Of a stretch of 64,000 bases of DNA, positions 55,382 to 64,000 are shown piece after piece. The DNA is from Hyphomicrobiales bacterium. GTDB taxonomy: Bacteria; Pseudomonadota; Alphaproteobacteria; Rhizobiales; Rhizobiaceae. Where the stretch lies: NCBI GenBank assembly GCA_900472785.1, contig UCJH01000025.1:79170-143169 (forward strand). The letters run 5' to 3'. Under the pieces are notes generated by a model. That model had not been told where the DNA came from and did no database searches. It saw only the letters and a list, made by a program, of their open reading frames with translations. Each line of letters begins with the position of its first letter. Positions within the stretch are counted from its first letter, which is position 1. Position numbers and translations under genes: made by a program.

Positions 55382-57436
55382 CTACTTCCGGATAATGCTG
55401 CTCAGCGGTTTTTTCAGCAGGCTTTCGCGCAGCGATGGTGCGCGTGCCGGCGGGTCGCCAGACGGGGCAAGCGCCGGAGGATCGCGCAACGGCGTGCGAT
55501 AGGGATCGGCCGGATGTCTGACGGCCGGATCGTCCGATAGAAGCTGATTGCGGATCTGGTTGAAACGATCAAGCTGCGGATTTGGCGGGCCGTCGGCGCG
55601 GGGCAGCATGCCGGAGTTGTAAGGCTCCGGCGCGGGCAGGGATGCCGGCTGCGTCATGCGGGTGCCGATATCGTCTTCTTCCCGGTCATAGGCGTCGTCG
55701 ATGTCATCCGCCGTCGCCGGCTTCTGGCTGGCAAGGTAGCTCTGCTGGAACCCGGAAATATCCGGACCTGCCATGGCGCGCATGCGGCTGACGATATTGC
55801 GCAGGTCGACCGTCGCCGGATTGTCGTCAGTGATCTTCGCGGTCGCGCCGTTGGCCTTCGGCAGCCGTTCCTCGACCACGCGGGTGAAGCGCATGCGCAT
55901 CGGCACCGCGACGGCCTCGCCGAAGGCGATGGCTTCGCCATTGCCGATCGACGAGATGAAGCTTGTCGTCGATGCCGACGAATTGGAGATTGCCGCGCGG
56001 ATGATGTCCTGGTCTCGATCGTTGGCAAGGCGCATCGCGAAAACCGTCGAGCATTGCGACAGGATCGTCGGGTCGAGTTCGCCGGGACGCTGCGTGATGA
56101 TGCCGAGCGAAACGCCGTATTTGCGGCCTTCCTTGGCGATCCGCGCAATGGCCTGCCGGGTCGGCAGGAAGCCAAGAGTGGGATCGGTCGGGACATAGCG
56201 GTGCGCTTCTTCGCAGACGACCAGCATATGCACGCCGCCGTTGCTCCAAAGACCGATCTCGAACGCCATGCGGCAGAGAACCGAAGCCACCGAATTGACG
56301 ACTTCGGACGGAATGCCGGCAAGCTGGAAAGTCGCGATCGGCCGTCCGTCGCCTGGGATGCGGAATATCTTGGCAATGGTCTCGAGGATTGTGTCGGTGA
56401 TCGTGTTCGAGGAGAACATGAAATTATAGCGCGGATCGTTGATCGCGGCGATCACCTTGATCTTCAGCGAGCGCAGATGCGGTTTCTCGCTGCGACCTTC
56501 CAAGCGCCCGATGCGCTCGTCGATCATCGCCAAGAGATCGGCCATGCGATAGGGGACGGGGGTGTCGGCGGTGATCGAGCTCTTTTCCGTCGTGCGGCGC
56601 ATCAGGCTGGAATCCATCGAGCCCTTAAAGGCCTTCTTGGCGTCCGGAATGACGTCGCGCAGGACGTCAAGTTCCTCTGGCACCGGCGGCCGACCGCGGA
56701 AAATGACTTCGGCGAACTCTTCCAGCTTCATCAGCCAGAACGGCAGGTCCAGCGTATCGGTATCGATGACGACCGCGAGATCCGGAAAGGCGGCGGCAAA
56801 CTCGTTGTGCGGATCGAGGATCAGCACGCGCAGCTTAGGGTCGCAGGCAATCGCCTTGTTGAGCAAGAGCGACACGGCGGTGGATTTGCCGACGCCGGTG
56901 GTGCCGACGATGGCGAAATGTTTGGACAGCATCGAGGGCACGTGGATCGCCGCATCGAGCGTCTCGTCCTGCGTCAGCTTGCCGATGATGCAGGTCTCGT
57001 CCTTGCCGGTGTCGTAGATGCGGGCGAGATCGGCCGTGCGGATGCGGTGGGCGATAGCACCGAGATAGGGATACTGGCTGATACCGGCGGAAAATTCCTC
57101 GCGGCCGCTCGGCGCAACATAGACCTCGCCCATCAGTTCGACTTCGATGCGGAAGAGGTTGTCGATTTCCTCGCCCCAGTCGTTCGTTGCAGTCTGCATC
57201 GAATAGACGAGGGCGACGACACGGTTGTCGCCGACGGAGATCGAAATCAGCCGACCGACTGACCAAAGCTCCGTCAGGGACGTTTCGCCACCTTCCGCAA
57301 GGGCGGCGATCGTCGCGCGCGCGCCGCTGCACGCAACGACGCGGCCGAGAAAGCGATTGCCACGCTTCAGGGTGTCACGCCGCTCCTGCTCCCCGGCGCT
57401 TATCGATGTATGAAGCTCATTATTCAGCAAACGCAA
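55382..57436 (-). CDS. HerA-like (DUF87) ATPase
   Basis: 684-residue FtsK/HerA-type motor. N-terminal HAS barrel (RFLGRVVACSGARATI...), Walker A AIVGTTGVGKSTAVSLLLNK, Walker B LRVLILDPHNEFAA, VVCEEAHRYVP and the HerA motif TQRPGELDPTILSQCSTVFA. A disordered Pro/Asp-rich C-terminal tail of about 100 residues follows. Archaeal HerA works with NurA in DNA-end processing; no nuclease gene is adjacent here, so the role in bacteria is open. TTG start at 57436 with gagg upstream. Divergent from ilvBN. Confidence 0.9.
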   Translation of the reverse strand: MRLLNNELHTSISAGEQERRDTLKRGNRFLGRVVACSGARATIAALAEGGETSLTELWSVGRLISISVGDNRVVALVYSMQTATNDWGEEIDNLFRIEVELMGEVYVAPSGREEFSAGISQYPYLGAIAHRIRTADLARIYDTGKDETCIIGKLTQDETLDAAIHVPSMLSKHFAIVGTTGVGKSTAVSLLLNKAIACDPKLRVLILDPHNEFAAAFPDLAVVIDTDTLDLPFWLMKLEEFAEVIFRGRPPVPEELDVLRDVIPDAKKAFKGSMDSSLMRRTTEKSSITADTPVPYRMADLLAMIDERIGRLEGRSEKPHLRSLKIKVIAAINDPRYNFMFSSNTITDTILETIAKIFRIPGDGRPIATFQLAGIPSEVVNSVASVLCRMAFEIGLWSNGGVHMLVVCEEAHRYVPTDPTLGFLPTRQAIARIAKEGRKYGVSLGIITQRPGELDPTILSQCSTVFAMRLANDRDQDIIRAAISNSSASTTSFISSIGNGEAIAFGEAVAVPMRMRFTRVVEERLPKANGATAKITDDNPATVDLRNIVSRMRAMAGPDISGFQQSYLASQKPATADDIDDAYDREEDDIGTRMTQPASLPAPEPYNSGMLPRADGPPNPQLDRFNQIRNQLLSDDPAVRHPADPYRTPLRDPPALAPSGDPPARAPSLRESLLKKPLSSIIRK

Positions 57437-57549
57437 AACCTCTGCATATTAAAGGCGGAGCTTAGCGCAAGGGATTTAATAAGACGTTTCGGGGGCTTGC
57501 ATGTTTCTGTATCGTTTCAAGTCCCGTAAGGCCGCGACGGGAAAATTCG

Positions 57550-57578
57550 TTGACGGCCCGGATGTTTGCGTCTATCAA
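57550..57578 (+). promoter_or_regulatory. probable promoter of the ilv leader
   Basis: TTGACG at 57550, spacer of 17, TATCAA at 57573. The start of transcription would fall at about 57585, two bases before the leader ATG. An inverted repeat tcccgt / acggga lies just upstream (57522-57542). Confidence 0.6.
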
Positions 57579-57586
57579 TCCCAGCC

Positions 57587-57643
57587 ATGAAAAAACTCTT
57601 TGCAATTCTTGTGGTGGGACGGCGCATGGGCAGGGTGGTGTAA
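57587..57643 (+). CDS. ilvBN operon leader peptide (18 aa)
   Basis: Short frame from ATG 57587 to TAA 57641 encoding MKKLFAILVVGRRMGRVV. It holds the run Ile-Leu-Val-Val and two further Val near the end, the regulatory amino acids made by the downstream operon, so a shortage of charged tRNAs would stall ribosomes here. It is not preceded by a clear ribosome-binding site and sits almost at the predicted transcript start, so it may be translated from a nearly leaderless RNA. It lies 99 bases before ilvB. Confidence 0.85.
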   Translation: MKKLFAILVVGRRMGRVV

Positions 57644-57669
57644 CCATCCGGCGATAGCCACCCATGCGC
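57622..57669 (+). promoter_or_regulatory. attenuator upstream stem of the ilv leader
   Basis: gcgcatggg (57622) pairs perfectly with cccatgcgc (57661), and gggtgg (57633) with ccaccc (57658). The first arm lies inside the leader frame, so ribosome position decides which pairs form. The exact competing antiterminator was not fully worked out. Confidence 0.6.
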
Positions 57670-57675
57670 GATACG

Positions 57676-57699
57676 AGGCTCCTGACGGGGCCTTTTTTT
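57676..57699 (+). terminator. attenuator terminator before ilvB
   Basis: aggctcc / ggggcct stem (one G-U pair), loop tgac, then seven T. It lies 32 bases after the leader stop and 42 bases before the ilvB start, the layout of a classical attenuator. Confidence 0.88.
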
Positions 57700-57741
57700 A
57701 TGCCTTGAAACCAGCTAATCACCTTCGGAAAAACGCAAGTC

Positions 57742-59568
57742 ATGGACGGAAACAGGCCAATGAGCGGGACAGACACACAGACGACAGGAAACCAGGCGGC
57801 AGGAAGCCAGATGACGGGCGCGGAAATCGTCCTTCAGGCTCTGCGGGACAATGGCGTGAAGCACATCTTCGGCTATCCCGGTGGCGCCGTCCTGCCGATC
57901 TATGACGAGATCTTCCAGCAGGAAGATATCCAGCACATCCTCGTCCGCCACGAGCAGGGCGCCGGTCACATGGCCGAAGGTTATGCGCGCTCGACCGGCA
58001 AGGTCGGCGTCATGCTGGTGACCTCCGGTCCGGGGGCGACCAATGCGGTGACGCCGCTGCAGGACGCGCTGATGGACAGTATTCCGCTGGTCTGCCTGAC
58101 CGGCCAGGTCCCGACATCGCTGATCGGCTCGGACGCTTTCCAGGAATGCGATACGGTCGGCATCACGCGCCCCTGCACCAAGCACAATTGGCTGGTCAAG
58201 GACGTCAACGAACTCGCCGGCATCATCCATGAAGCCTTCCGTATCGCCCAGTCCGGTCGTCCGGGTCCGGTCGTCGTCGATATTCCGAAGGATGTCCAGT
58301 TCGCCACCGGCATCTATACGCCGCCGTCTGCCGTTCCGATCCAGGTCAGCTATCAGCCGAAGACGCAGGGCGACCTGAAGCGGATCGAGGAGGCCGTCGC
58401 TTTGATGAAGTCGGCGCGGCGTCCGGTCATCTATTCCGGTGGTGGCGTCGTCAATTCCGGGCCGGAAGCCTCGCAGTTGCTGCGGGAGCTGGTCGAGCTC
58501 ACCAATTTCCCGATCACATCGACGCTGATGGGCTTGGGTGCCTATCCGGCATCCGGCAAGAACTGGCTCGGCATGCTCGGCATGCACGGCACCTACGAAG
58601 CCAACATGGCGATGCACGACTGCGACGTCATGGTCTGCATCGGCGCGCGCTTCGACGACCGCATCACCGGCCGCCTGAACGCGTTCTCGCCGAATTCCAA
58701 GAAGATCCATATCGACATCGACCCATCGTCGATCAACAAGAACGTTCGGGTCGACGTTCCGATCCTCGGCGATATCGGCAATGTTCTGGAAGACATGGTT
58801 CGCCTGTGGCGGGCGTCTGCCAAGGACGCGGACAAGACGCGTCTGGAGGAGTGGTGGACCGGGATCGCCCGTTGGCGCGGTCGCAACTCGCTCGCCTACA
58901 AGATGAGCGACGACGTCATCATGCCGCAATACGCGATCCAGCGTCTGTATGAGCTGACCAAGCATCGCGACACCTACATCACCACGGAAGTCGGCCAGCA
59001 CCAGATGTGGGCGGCGCAGTTTTATGGGTTCGAGCATCCCAACCGCTGGATGACCTCGGGCGGCCTCGGCACCATGGGCTACGGCTTCCCGGCGGCGATC
59101 GGCGTCCAGGTCGCCCATCCCGACAGCCTCGTTATCGACATTGCGGGCGATGCCTCGATCCAGATGTGCATCCAGGAAATGTCCTGTGCCGTCCAGCATA
59201 ACCTGCCGGTCAAGATTTTCATCCTGAACAACCAGTACATGGGCATGGTCCGCCAGTGGCAGCAGCTGCTGCACGGCAACCGCCTGTCGAACTCCTATAC
59301 CGAGGCCATGCCTGATTTCGTCAAACTGGCGGAGGCCTATGGGGGCGTCGGCATCCGCTGCGACAAGCCGGCCGATCTCGATGGCGCCATCCAGGAGATG
59401 ATCGACAGCCCCGCGCCGGTGATCTTCGATTGCCGCGTCGCCAATCTCGCCAACTGCTTTCCGATGATTCCGTCGGGCAAGGCGCACAACGAGATGCTTC
59501 TGCCGGACGAGGCGACGGACGAGGCGGTCGCCAACGCGATCGACGCCAAGGGCCGTTCGCTGGTTTGA
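57742..59568 (+). CDS. ilvB: acetolactate synthase large subunit
   Basis: ThDP-dependent first common step of Val/Leu/Ile synthesis. Catalytic Glu in ILVRHEQGAGHMAEGYARS, ThDP motif IDIAGDASIQMCIQE with HNLPVKIFILNN, and FAD region ARFDDRITGRLNAFS. 608 residues. The start may be ATG 57742 or ATG 57760 (MSGTDTQ). Expression is controlled by the leader and terminator upstream. ilvN follows 23 bases downstream. The valine branch also feeds PanB. Confidence 0.96.
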   Translation: MDGNRPMSGTDTQTTGNQAAGSQMTGAEIVLQALRDNGVKHIFGYPGGAVLPIYDEIFQQEDIQHILVRHEQGAGHMAEGYARSTGKVGVMLVTSGPGATNAVTPLQDALMDSIPLVCLTGQVPTSLIGSDAFQECDTVGITRPCTKHNWLVKDVNELAGIIHEAFRIAQSGRPGPVVVDIPKDVQFATGIYTPPSAVPIQVSYQPKTQGDLKRIEEAVALMKSARRPVIYSGGGVVNSGPEASQLLRELVELTNFPITSTLMGLGAYPASGKNWLGMLGMHGTYEANMAMHDCDVMVCIGARFDDRITGRLNAFSPNSKKIHIDIDPSSINKNVRVDVPILGDIGNVLEDMVRLWRASAKDADKTRLEEWWTGIARWRGRNSLAYKMSDDVIMPQYAIQRLYELTKHRDTYITTEVGQHQMWAAQFYGFEHPNRWMTSGGLGTMGYGFPAAIGVQVAHPDSLVIDIAGDASIQMCIQEMSCAVQHNLPVKIFILNNQYMGMVRQWQQLLHGNRLSNSYTEAMPDFVKLAEAYGGVGIRCDKPADLDGAIQEMIDSPAPVIFDCRVANLANCFPMIPSGKAHNEMLLPDEATDEAVANAIDAKGRSLV

Positions 59569-59591
59569 TGAAATAGGAAAGAGACAAGACA

Positions 59592-60164
59592 ATGAACGCA
59601 CATCTTCAGCCGACCGGCTCGGCCTATTTCATCGCCAAGGAAACCGAAAAGGCGGAGAACCATACGCTTTCGGTTCTCGTCGATAACGAACCGGGCGTAC
59701 TTGCCCGCGTCATCGGCCTGTTTTCCGGCCGCGGTTACAATATCGAGAGCCTGACGGTCTCCGAGACCGAACACCAGTCGCATCTGTCGCGCATCACCGT
59801 TGTGACGCGCGGTACGCCGCATGTGCTGGAGCAGATCAAGGCACAGCTCGAACGGATCGTTCCCGTTCACCGCGTCGTTGACCTGACGGTGCGCGCCGCC
59901 GAGCTTGGCCACGATCGGCCGATCGAACGCGAAGTGGCGCTGGTCAAGGTCAACGGGCAGGGCGAAAGCCGGGCCGAATCGCTTCGGCTGGCCGATGCCT
60001 TTCACGCAAAGGTCATCGACGCCACGCTGGAACATTTCATCTTCGAAATCACCGGCAAATCGTCCAAGATCGACCAGTTCGTCGCGATCATGAAGCCGCT
60101 CGGCGTCATTGAAGTCTGCCGCACCGGCGTCGCCGCCATGAACCGCGGCCCTCAGGGTATGTAA
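59592..60164 (+). CDS. ilvN: acetolactate synthase small (regulatory) subunit
   Basis: Activates the large subunit and gives feedback inhibition by valine. N-terminal ACT domain (HTLSVLVDNEPGVLARVIGL, SGRGYNIESLTVSETEHQSH) and the C-terminal ALS_ss_C domain (REVALVKVNGQGESRAESLR). 190 residues, long IlvH-like form. Same operon as ilvB. The Sel1-like gene starts three bases after the stop. Confidence 0.96.
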   Translation: MNAHLQPTGSAYFIAKETEKAENHTLSVLVDNEPGVLARVIGLFSGRGYNIESLTVSETEHQSHLSRITVVTRGTPHVLEQIKAQLERIVPVHRVVDLTVRAAELGHDRPIEREVALVKVNGQGESRAESLRLADAFHAKVIDATLEHFIFEITGKSSKIDQFVAIMKPLGVIEVCRTGVAAMNRGPQGM

Positions 60165-60167
60165 GAC

Positions 60168-60869
60168 ATGTGGCCGATGATCCGAGTTCTGGCGGCATCG
60201 GCCATTTTCGCTTTCTGCGTCACGACGGCGATAGCAGCCGGTCTGCAGACGAATGTCGCGCAAGATGACCGTTCCGGCGTGCTCGATATCGTCGGCGCGC
60301 AGGCCGAAGCAAGCGACGAAATACAACCGAACTTCAAGACCTGCCCGGCTGATATCGCAGATGTCTCACGTCCCCTGTGGCGCCGCTTCGTTGCGGAGGA
60401 AGCGGTCGACCGCAGCAAATGCGAGGCGGATATCCGAGCCTGCTACCGCTCCTGTATGGAGGAACGCAACGCCAGCGCCTGCTTGTCCCTCGGCTACACG
60501 CTGGAAGCTGCCGAACCCATCGTGACCCCGCTTCGGGCGCAAATGATGTATGCTCAAGCTTGCGCTGCAGGTAGCAGCGGTGGCTGCACCAACCGGGGAG
60601 CCGGCATTCGCAACGGACAGTTTGAAGGCGACCCGATACTGAGCGCCGATCCTAAGGAACTGTACGGCTGTTTGCTGCGGACATTCGCCGTGACCTGTGG
60701 CAAGGACGATGCATGGGGATGCACGATGCTCGGCCAGTCCTATCAATATGGAGAAGGCGCCGCTGCTGATATGCTCGCGGCAAAGCGCTTCTATGAAAAA
60801 TCCTGTTTTATTGCTGAAGATTTCGCTGCCTGTGATTTTGCACGCAGGCAAATGAAGGATTTCGAATAG
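60168..60869 (+). CDS. exported Cys-rich Sel1-like repeat protein
   Basis: Signal peptide (IRVLAASAIFAFCVTTAIAA), then Sel1-like repeats with cysteine pairs (CYRSCMEERNASACLSLGYT, QACAAGSSGGCTNRGAGI, CGKDDAWGCTMLGQSYQYGE, EKSCFIAEDFAACDFA). The pattern of a Cys at each repeat end recalls Helicobacter cysteine-rich (Hcp) proteins with disulfide-locked helices. Probably periplasmic, binding partner unknown. It starts three bases after ilvN, so it would be read with the ilv operon. 233 residues. Confidence 0.85.
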   Translation: MWPMIRVLAASAIFAFCVTTAIAAGLQTNVAQDDRSGVLDIVGAQAEASDEIQPNFKTCPADIADVSRPLWRRFVAEEAVDRSKCEADIRACYRSCMEERNASACLSLGYTLEAAEPIVTPLRAQMMYAQACAAGSSGGCTNRGAGIRNGQFEGDPILSADPKELYGCLLRTFAVTCGKDDAWGCTMLGQSYQYGEGAAADMLAAKRFYEKSCFIAEDFAACDFARRQMKDFE

Positions 60870-60872
60870 CGC

Positions 60873-61718
60873 TCAGATCATCTCCAAGGGCACTTTCTGG
60901 ACCGGCGGCGGGAAGGCCTTGTCGAGGATGGTCAAATCGTCCGCGGTCAGTTCGATCTCGATGCTTCCACGGTTTTCCCGCGCCCGTTCCGGCATGCCGG
61001 TCTTCGGAATGACGATAACGCCGGGATTGCGGATCAGGAAGGCGAGCGCGACCTGGGCGACCGTGGCCTGATGCGCCTTGGCGATGTGGATCAGGTCGGG
61101 GTGACGCAACAGCCGGCCTTCGTCGAGCGGCGAATAGGCCATGATGGGAATGCCGGCCGTCTGGCTGTTTCGCAGCAGGTCGTGCTCGATACCGCGGCGG
61201 GCGAGATTGTAGAGCACCTGGTTTGTGGCGACATTGCCACCGTCGGTCACGCCGCCGAGTTCCTCCATGTCATCGGTGTCGAAGTTCGAGACGCCCCATT
61301 CGGCAATCTTGCCGGCGGCCTTCAGCGTTTCGAAGGCCTCGACTGTTTCTGAAAGCCGGTAGCGTCCGCGCCAGTGCAACAGGTAGAGATCGATCCGATC
61401 GATGCCGAGCCTTTTCAGGCTGGCCTCGCAGGCCTTGACGGTCCCTTCGCGGCTGGCATTGGAGGGCAACACCTTGCTGACGATGAAAGCATCGTCACGC
61501 CGGCCCCGTATCGCTTCCGCCACCACCCGTTCCGCGCCGCCATCGGCGTACATCTCCGCCGTGTCTATCAGCGTCATGCCAAGATCGAGACCATGCCGCA
61601 GGCTCTTGGCTTCGTCGGCGAAGGTCCTCTTGCTTTCGCCCATATGCCATGTGCCCTGACCGATGACCGGCACGGCTTGACCGGAGGGGAAGGCGGTCGT
61701 GGGAATAGGCTCCGGCAT
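60873..61718 (-). CDS. aldo/keto reductase
   Basis: NADPH-dependent oxidoreductase of the AKR family, TIM barrel. Catalytic residues: Asp in [16 protein letters not shown], Tyr in the same motif, Lys in [14 protein letters not shown] and His in [12 protein letters not shown]. Cofactor end: [17 protein letters not shown]. 281 residues from ATG 61718. The natural substrate is unknown. Convergent with the Sel1-like gene, stops three bases apart. Confidence 0.94.
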   Translation of the reverse strand: MPEPIPTTAFPSGQAVPVIGQGTWHMGESKRTFADEAKSLRHGLDLGMTLIDTAEMYADGGAERVVAEAIRGRRDDAFIVSKVLPSNASREGTVKACEASLKRLGIDRIDLYLLHWRGRYRLSETVEAFETLKAAGKIAEWGVSNFDTDDMEELGGVTDGGNVATNQVLYNLARRGIEHDLLRNSQTAGIPIMAYSPLDEGRLLRHPDLIHIAKAHQATVAQVALAFLIRNPGVIVIPKTGMPERARENRGSIEIELTADDLTILDKAFPPPVQKVPLEMI

Positions 61719-61905
61719 CGATATTCTCCTTAACTGTGACGAATGTTCTAGAGGCGGCCGATGTTTCATTTATGGCATATTCTTCAAAGGCAAAGGCCTG
61801 GAAAAGAGAAAGCATGCGTGGTTCCGGCTTTTTGTCACCGTGACAAGTTTGATCTGGCGGAAGAGAATGGGTCAATTATGCTGACCTAAATTTCGGGAGG
61901 ATTCC

Positions 61906-62499
61906 ATGCCGTATGACACGCTTCTGGCGTTGATCCTGTTTGCCTTCACGACGTCGATCACGCCGGGGCCGAACAACATGATGCTGTTCGCATCGGGTGT
62001 GAATTTCGGCTTCATGCGGACGATACCGCATATGATCGGGATCGGAACCGGCTTCCTGTCGCTGTTGATCGCGGTCGGGCTTGGTCTTGGCGCGCTGCTG
62101 CATTCGGTGCCGCTTCTTTACACCGTGTTGAAGTTCACCGGTTGCGCCTATCTGATCTATATCGCCTGGAAGATCGGCAGTTCGCGCAGCCTCAGCGATG
62201 GCAAGACGGGTGCCATGCCGATGACTTTTCTGCAGGCCGCGGCCTTCCAGTGGGTCAATCCCAAGGCCTGGGTCATGGCCGTTTCGGCAATGGCCACCTA
62301 TACCAGCGAAGGCAATTACCTGATGAGCGTTGCGATTGTTGGTGTCACCTTCGCGGTCGTCAACGTTCCCAGCGTTTCGACCTGGGCGGGGTTCGGCTCG
62401 GCGCTCCGGCAGTGGTTGTCCGATCCCGTGCGGCTGAAATGGTTCAACATCACGATGGCGGTCTTGCTCGTCGTCAGCCTTTGGCCGATGTTGCGCTAG
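61906..62499 (+). CDS. LysE family amino acid exporter
   Basis: Six-span membrane exporter. The LysE/RhtB start LILFAFTTSITPGPNNMMLF is followed by FGFMRTIPHMIGIGTGFLSL and AFQWVNPKAWVMAVSAMATY. 197 residues. A regulator gene is not adjacent. The substrate cannot be named. Confidence 0.93.
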   Translation: MPYDTLLALILFAFTTSITPGPNNMMLFASGVNFGFMRTIPHMIGIGTGFLSLLIAVGLGLGALLHSVPLLYTVLKFTGCAYLIYIAWKIGSSRSLSDGKTGAMPMTFLQAAAFQWVNPKAWVMAVSAMATYTSEGNYLMSVAIVGVTFAVVNVPSVSTWAGFGSALRQWLSDPVRLKWFNITMAVLLVVSLWPMLR

Positions 62500-62513
62500 C
62501 GATGCGGGAATAG

Positions 62514-63314
62514 GTGGGACACAGCGTGCCGGGCTTCATCATATCGATCATTACCGGGATCCTGTTCGTCACGGGCGCACTCGCCGTCGTGTTCAGCTGT
62601 TATGCGCTGGCGCGCAGGGTGCTGGCGCCCGGAGCGGAAGGCGACAGAACGCACGATGCCGCCGGGACGATCGCCGTGCGCATCGCCGCCCTGCACGGAC
62701 TGATCCTTGCGCTGGTCTATGCGCAGGAACTCGACGACTACAAGGGCATCCGCAACAACCTGATGGAGGAATCAGTCGCCATCGCCGACGTCTACAACGA
62801 TGCCGGACGCTATGGCGGCCCCCTGGTCGTGCCGGTTCAGGAGGGGCTTGCGCGCTATCTGATGCTGGTCGTCGGCGAGGAATGGGAGATGCTCGGCCAT
62901 CGCAAGGGTCTCTCGTCGAAGGCCTGGGCGGAATGGGACGGGGTTTACGACAGGCTTCTCGACCTGACGCCGGCAACGGATCGGCAACGCTATCTCGCCG
63001 AGCGCATGCGCAACCGCATCACCGAGGTCGCCCGGTTCCGGCAGATCCGCGAACAGACTGCCGGCGGCGGGTTCAGCGGCCTGTTCTGGGGGCCGGCACT
63101 GATCGGCCTGGCGCTTCTGGCGATCCCCTTCTATGTCTACCGTCCGACGCGAACGCACCTGTTCCTGCTGTCGATCTTCGGCGCCTATTCCGGCGTCATT
63201 CTCTTCTTCATCTTCGCCTTTTCCAATCCGTTCGAACAGCCCGGCAAGCTTGAGCCGCGTCCGTTTTTGAACCTGCTGGAGGGCGATATCGGCAAGAGCC
63301 TGCCACCGGATTAG
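62514..63314 (+). CDS. DUF4239-like membrane protein
   Basis: 266 residues with about four membrane spans: two segments near the N-terminus ([20 protein letters not shown] and around [20 protein letters not shown]) and two near the C-terminus ([38 protein letters not shown]). The middle part is helical and charged. The pattern resembles DUF4239 (bestrophin-like) proteins; this is a tentative assignment. GTG start at 62514, or GTG 62526. It ends 23 bases before the nitrile hydratase gene. Confidence 0.7.
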   Translation: MGHSVPGFIISIITGILFVTGALAVVFSCYALARRVLAPGAEGDRTHDAAGTIAVRIAALHGLILALVYAQELDDYKGIRNNLMEESVAIADVYNDAGRYGGPLVVPVQEGLARYLMLVVGEEWEMLGHRKGLSSKAWAEWDGVYDRLLDLTPATDRQRYLAERMRNRITEVARFRQIREQTAGGGFSGLFWGPALIGLALLAIPFYVYRPTRTHLFLLSIFGAYSGVILFFIFAFSNPFEQPGKLEPRPFLNLLEGDIGKSLPPD

Positions 63315-63337
63315 GGGTTGAAACAGTCCGGTTCATA

Positions 63338-64000
63338 ATGGCCATCGAGGAAACCATGCAGCACGACGACGATCATCACCACGACCACGACCACGACCAT
63401 GAGCACGACAACCGTTTCTCCGAGATGCAGGCACGGGTGAGGGCGCTGGAAACCGTGCTGACCCAGAAGGGTCTCATCGATCCGGCGGCCATAGATGCGA
63501 TCGTCGAGACCTACGAAACGAAGATCGGGCCGCGCAACGGCGTCCGTGTCGTCGCCAAGGCCTGGACCGAACCCGATTTTGCCGAATGGCTGAAGAGGGA
63601 CGCGACGGCCGCGATCGCCAGCCTTGGCTATACCGGTCGGCAAGGCGAGCATATGCGGGCGGTCTTCAACACTTCGGACACGCATAACCTGATCGTCTGC
63701 ACGCTCTGCTCCTGTTACCCCTGGACGGTGCTCGGGCTGCCGCCGGTCTGGTATAAAGCACCGCCGTACCGGGCGCGCGCCGTCATCGACCCGCGCGGCG
63801 TACTGGCCGAATTCGGTGTGACGCTACCGGAAACGATGAAAATCCGCGTCTGGGATTCGACAGCGGAATTGCGCTATCTCGTCATCCCTGAACGGCCGGA
63901 TGGCACGGAAGACCTTGACGCAGCCCAACTCGCCGATCTGGTGACGCGCGACGCGATGATCGGCACGGGCCTCGCACGGCTACCGGAGATGGCGCGATGA
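63338..64000 (+). CDS. nthA: nitrile hydratase alpha subunit, cobalt-type, His-rich N-terminus
   Basis: Catalytic subunit for hydration of nitriles to amides. The claw-setting metal site is [10 protein letters not shown]; a Thr in this position marks cobalt-containing enzymes rather than iron types. The rest follows the family: [51 protein letters not shown] and TRDAMIGTG near the end. The N-terminus is an extended His/Asp stretch (residues 8-24) that may bind metal. The gene ends exactly at the window edge with TGA; the beta subunit is expected just beyond. Confidence 0.94.
   Translation: MAIEETMQHDDDHHHDHDHDHEHDNRFSEMQARVRALETVLTQKGLIDPAAIDAIVETYETKIGPRNGVRVVAKAWTEPDFAEWLKRDATAAIASLGYTGRQGEHMRAVFNTSDTHNLIVCTLCSCYPWTVLGLPPVWYKAPPYRARAVIDPRGVLAEFGVTLPETMKIRVWDSTAELRYLVIPERPDGTEDLDAAQLADLVTRDAMIGTGLARLPEMAR

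Overview
The window reads as a stretch of chromosome from an alphaproteobacterium of the Rhizobiaceae (Rhizobium/Agrobacterium/Sinorhizobium relatives). The signs are a high-GC coding style, a long FtsZ with a Pro/Gln-rich linker, the ftsA-ftsZ-lpxC-bamD-recN-ligA order, a DUF47-pit phosphate operon with a Pho box, an alpha-type SspB, and a circularly permuted two-piece tmRNA gene whose tag reads ANDNYAEARLAA. No prophage, integrase, insertion sequence or CRISPR array was seen, so this is mostly core genome with a few accessory insertions.

Layout. 1-8.8 kb: end of the division/cell-wall cluster and genome maintenance (ftsA 3' end, ftsZ, lpxC, bamD, recN, ligA). 8.9-14.6 kb: phosphate uptake (DUF47-pit), a short FAH-like protein that has lost its metal ligands, pantothenate synthesis (panC-panB) and AzlCD export. 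14.6-25.2 kb: aminopeptidase P, a membrane-anchored unknown, a candidate small RNA with anti-Shine-Dalgarno loops, prmA, a SCO1-type copper chaperone, an mcp-cheW pair, pncA, creA and a diguanylate cyclase. 25.2-29.6 kb: a gene-poor stretch around a DUF2778 L,D-transpeptidase-like protein and a soluble PAS-PAS chemoreceptor. 29.6-43.7 kb: a UvrD/PcrA helicase, an AhpD-like protein, an RND efflux pair, a GlcD-type oxidase, a large AsmA-like protein and a second diguanylate cyclase.

43.8-51.7 kb is a protein quality-control block: ribbon-helix-helix protein, DUF4169, the ClpXP adaptor sspB and the tmRNA ssrA on the minus strand; then thyA, an AT-rich dihydrofolate reductase that looks foreign, and hflK-hflC-DUF2065-ACT-degP on the plus strand. 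51.7-57.4 kb: a GNAT acetyltransferase, serB and miaA with overlapping divergent start codons, several small proteins and a HerA-like ATPase. 57.5-60.9 kb: the branched-chain amino-acid operon ilvB-ilvN, preceded by an attenuator with an 18-residue leader peptide containing Ile-Leu-Val-Val, followed by a Sel1-like exported protein. 60.9-64 kb: aldo/keto reductase, a LysE exporter, a membrane protein and a cobalt-type nitrile hydratase alpha subunit with a His/Asp-rich N-terminus.

Functional links: SspB and tmRNA are neighbours and act in one pathway (tagging of stalled peptides, delivery to ClpXP), and HflKC and DegP next door are membrane and periplasmic quality control. The short DUF4169 protein beside SspB carries a motif resembling the SspB ClpX-binding tail. 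The most unusual items are the anti-SD-loop RNA, the near-leaderless ilv attenuator, the FAH pseudoenzyme, the replaced folA and the DUF4169 motif. Start codons were chosen by ribosome-binding site and family N-terminus where possible; all family assignments are from reading motifs, not from database searches.
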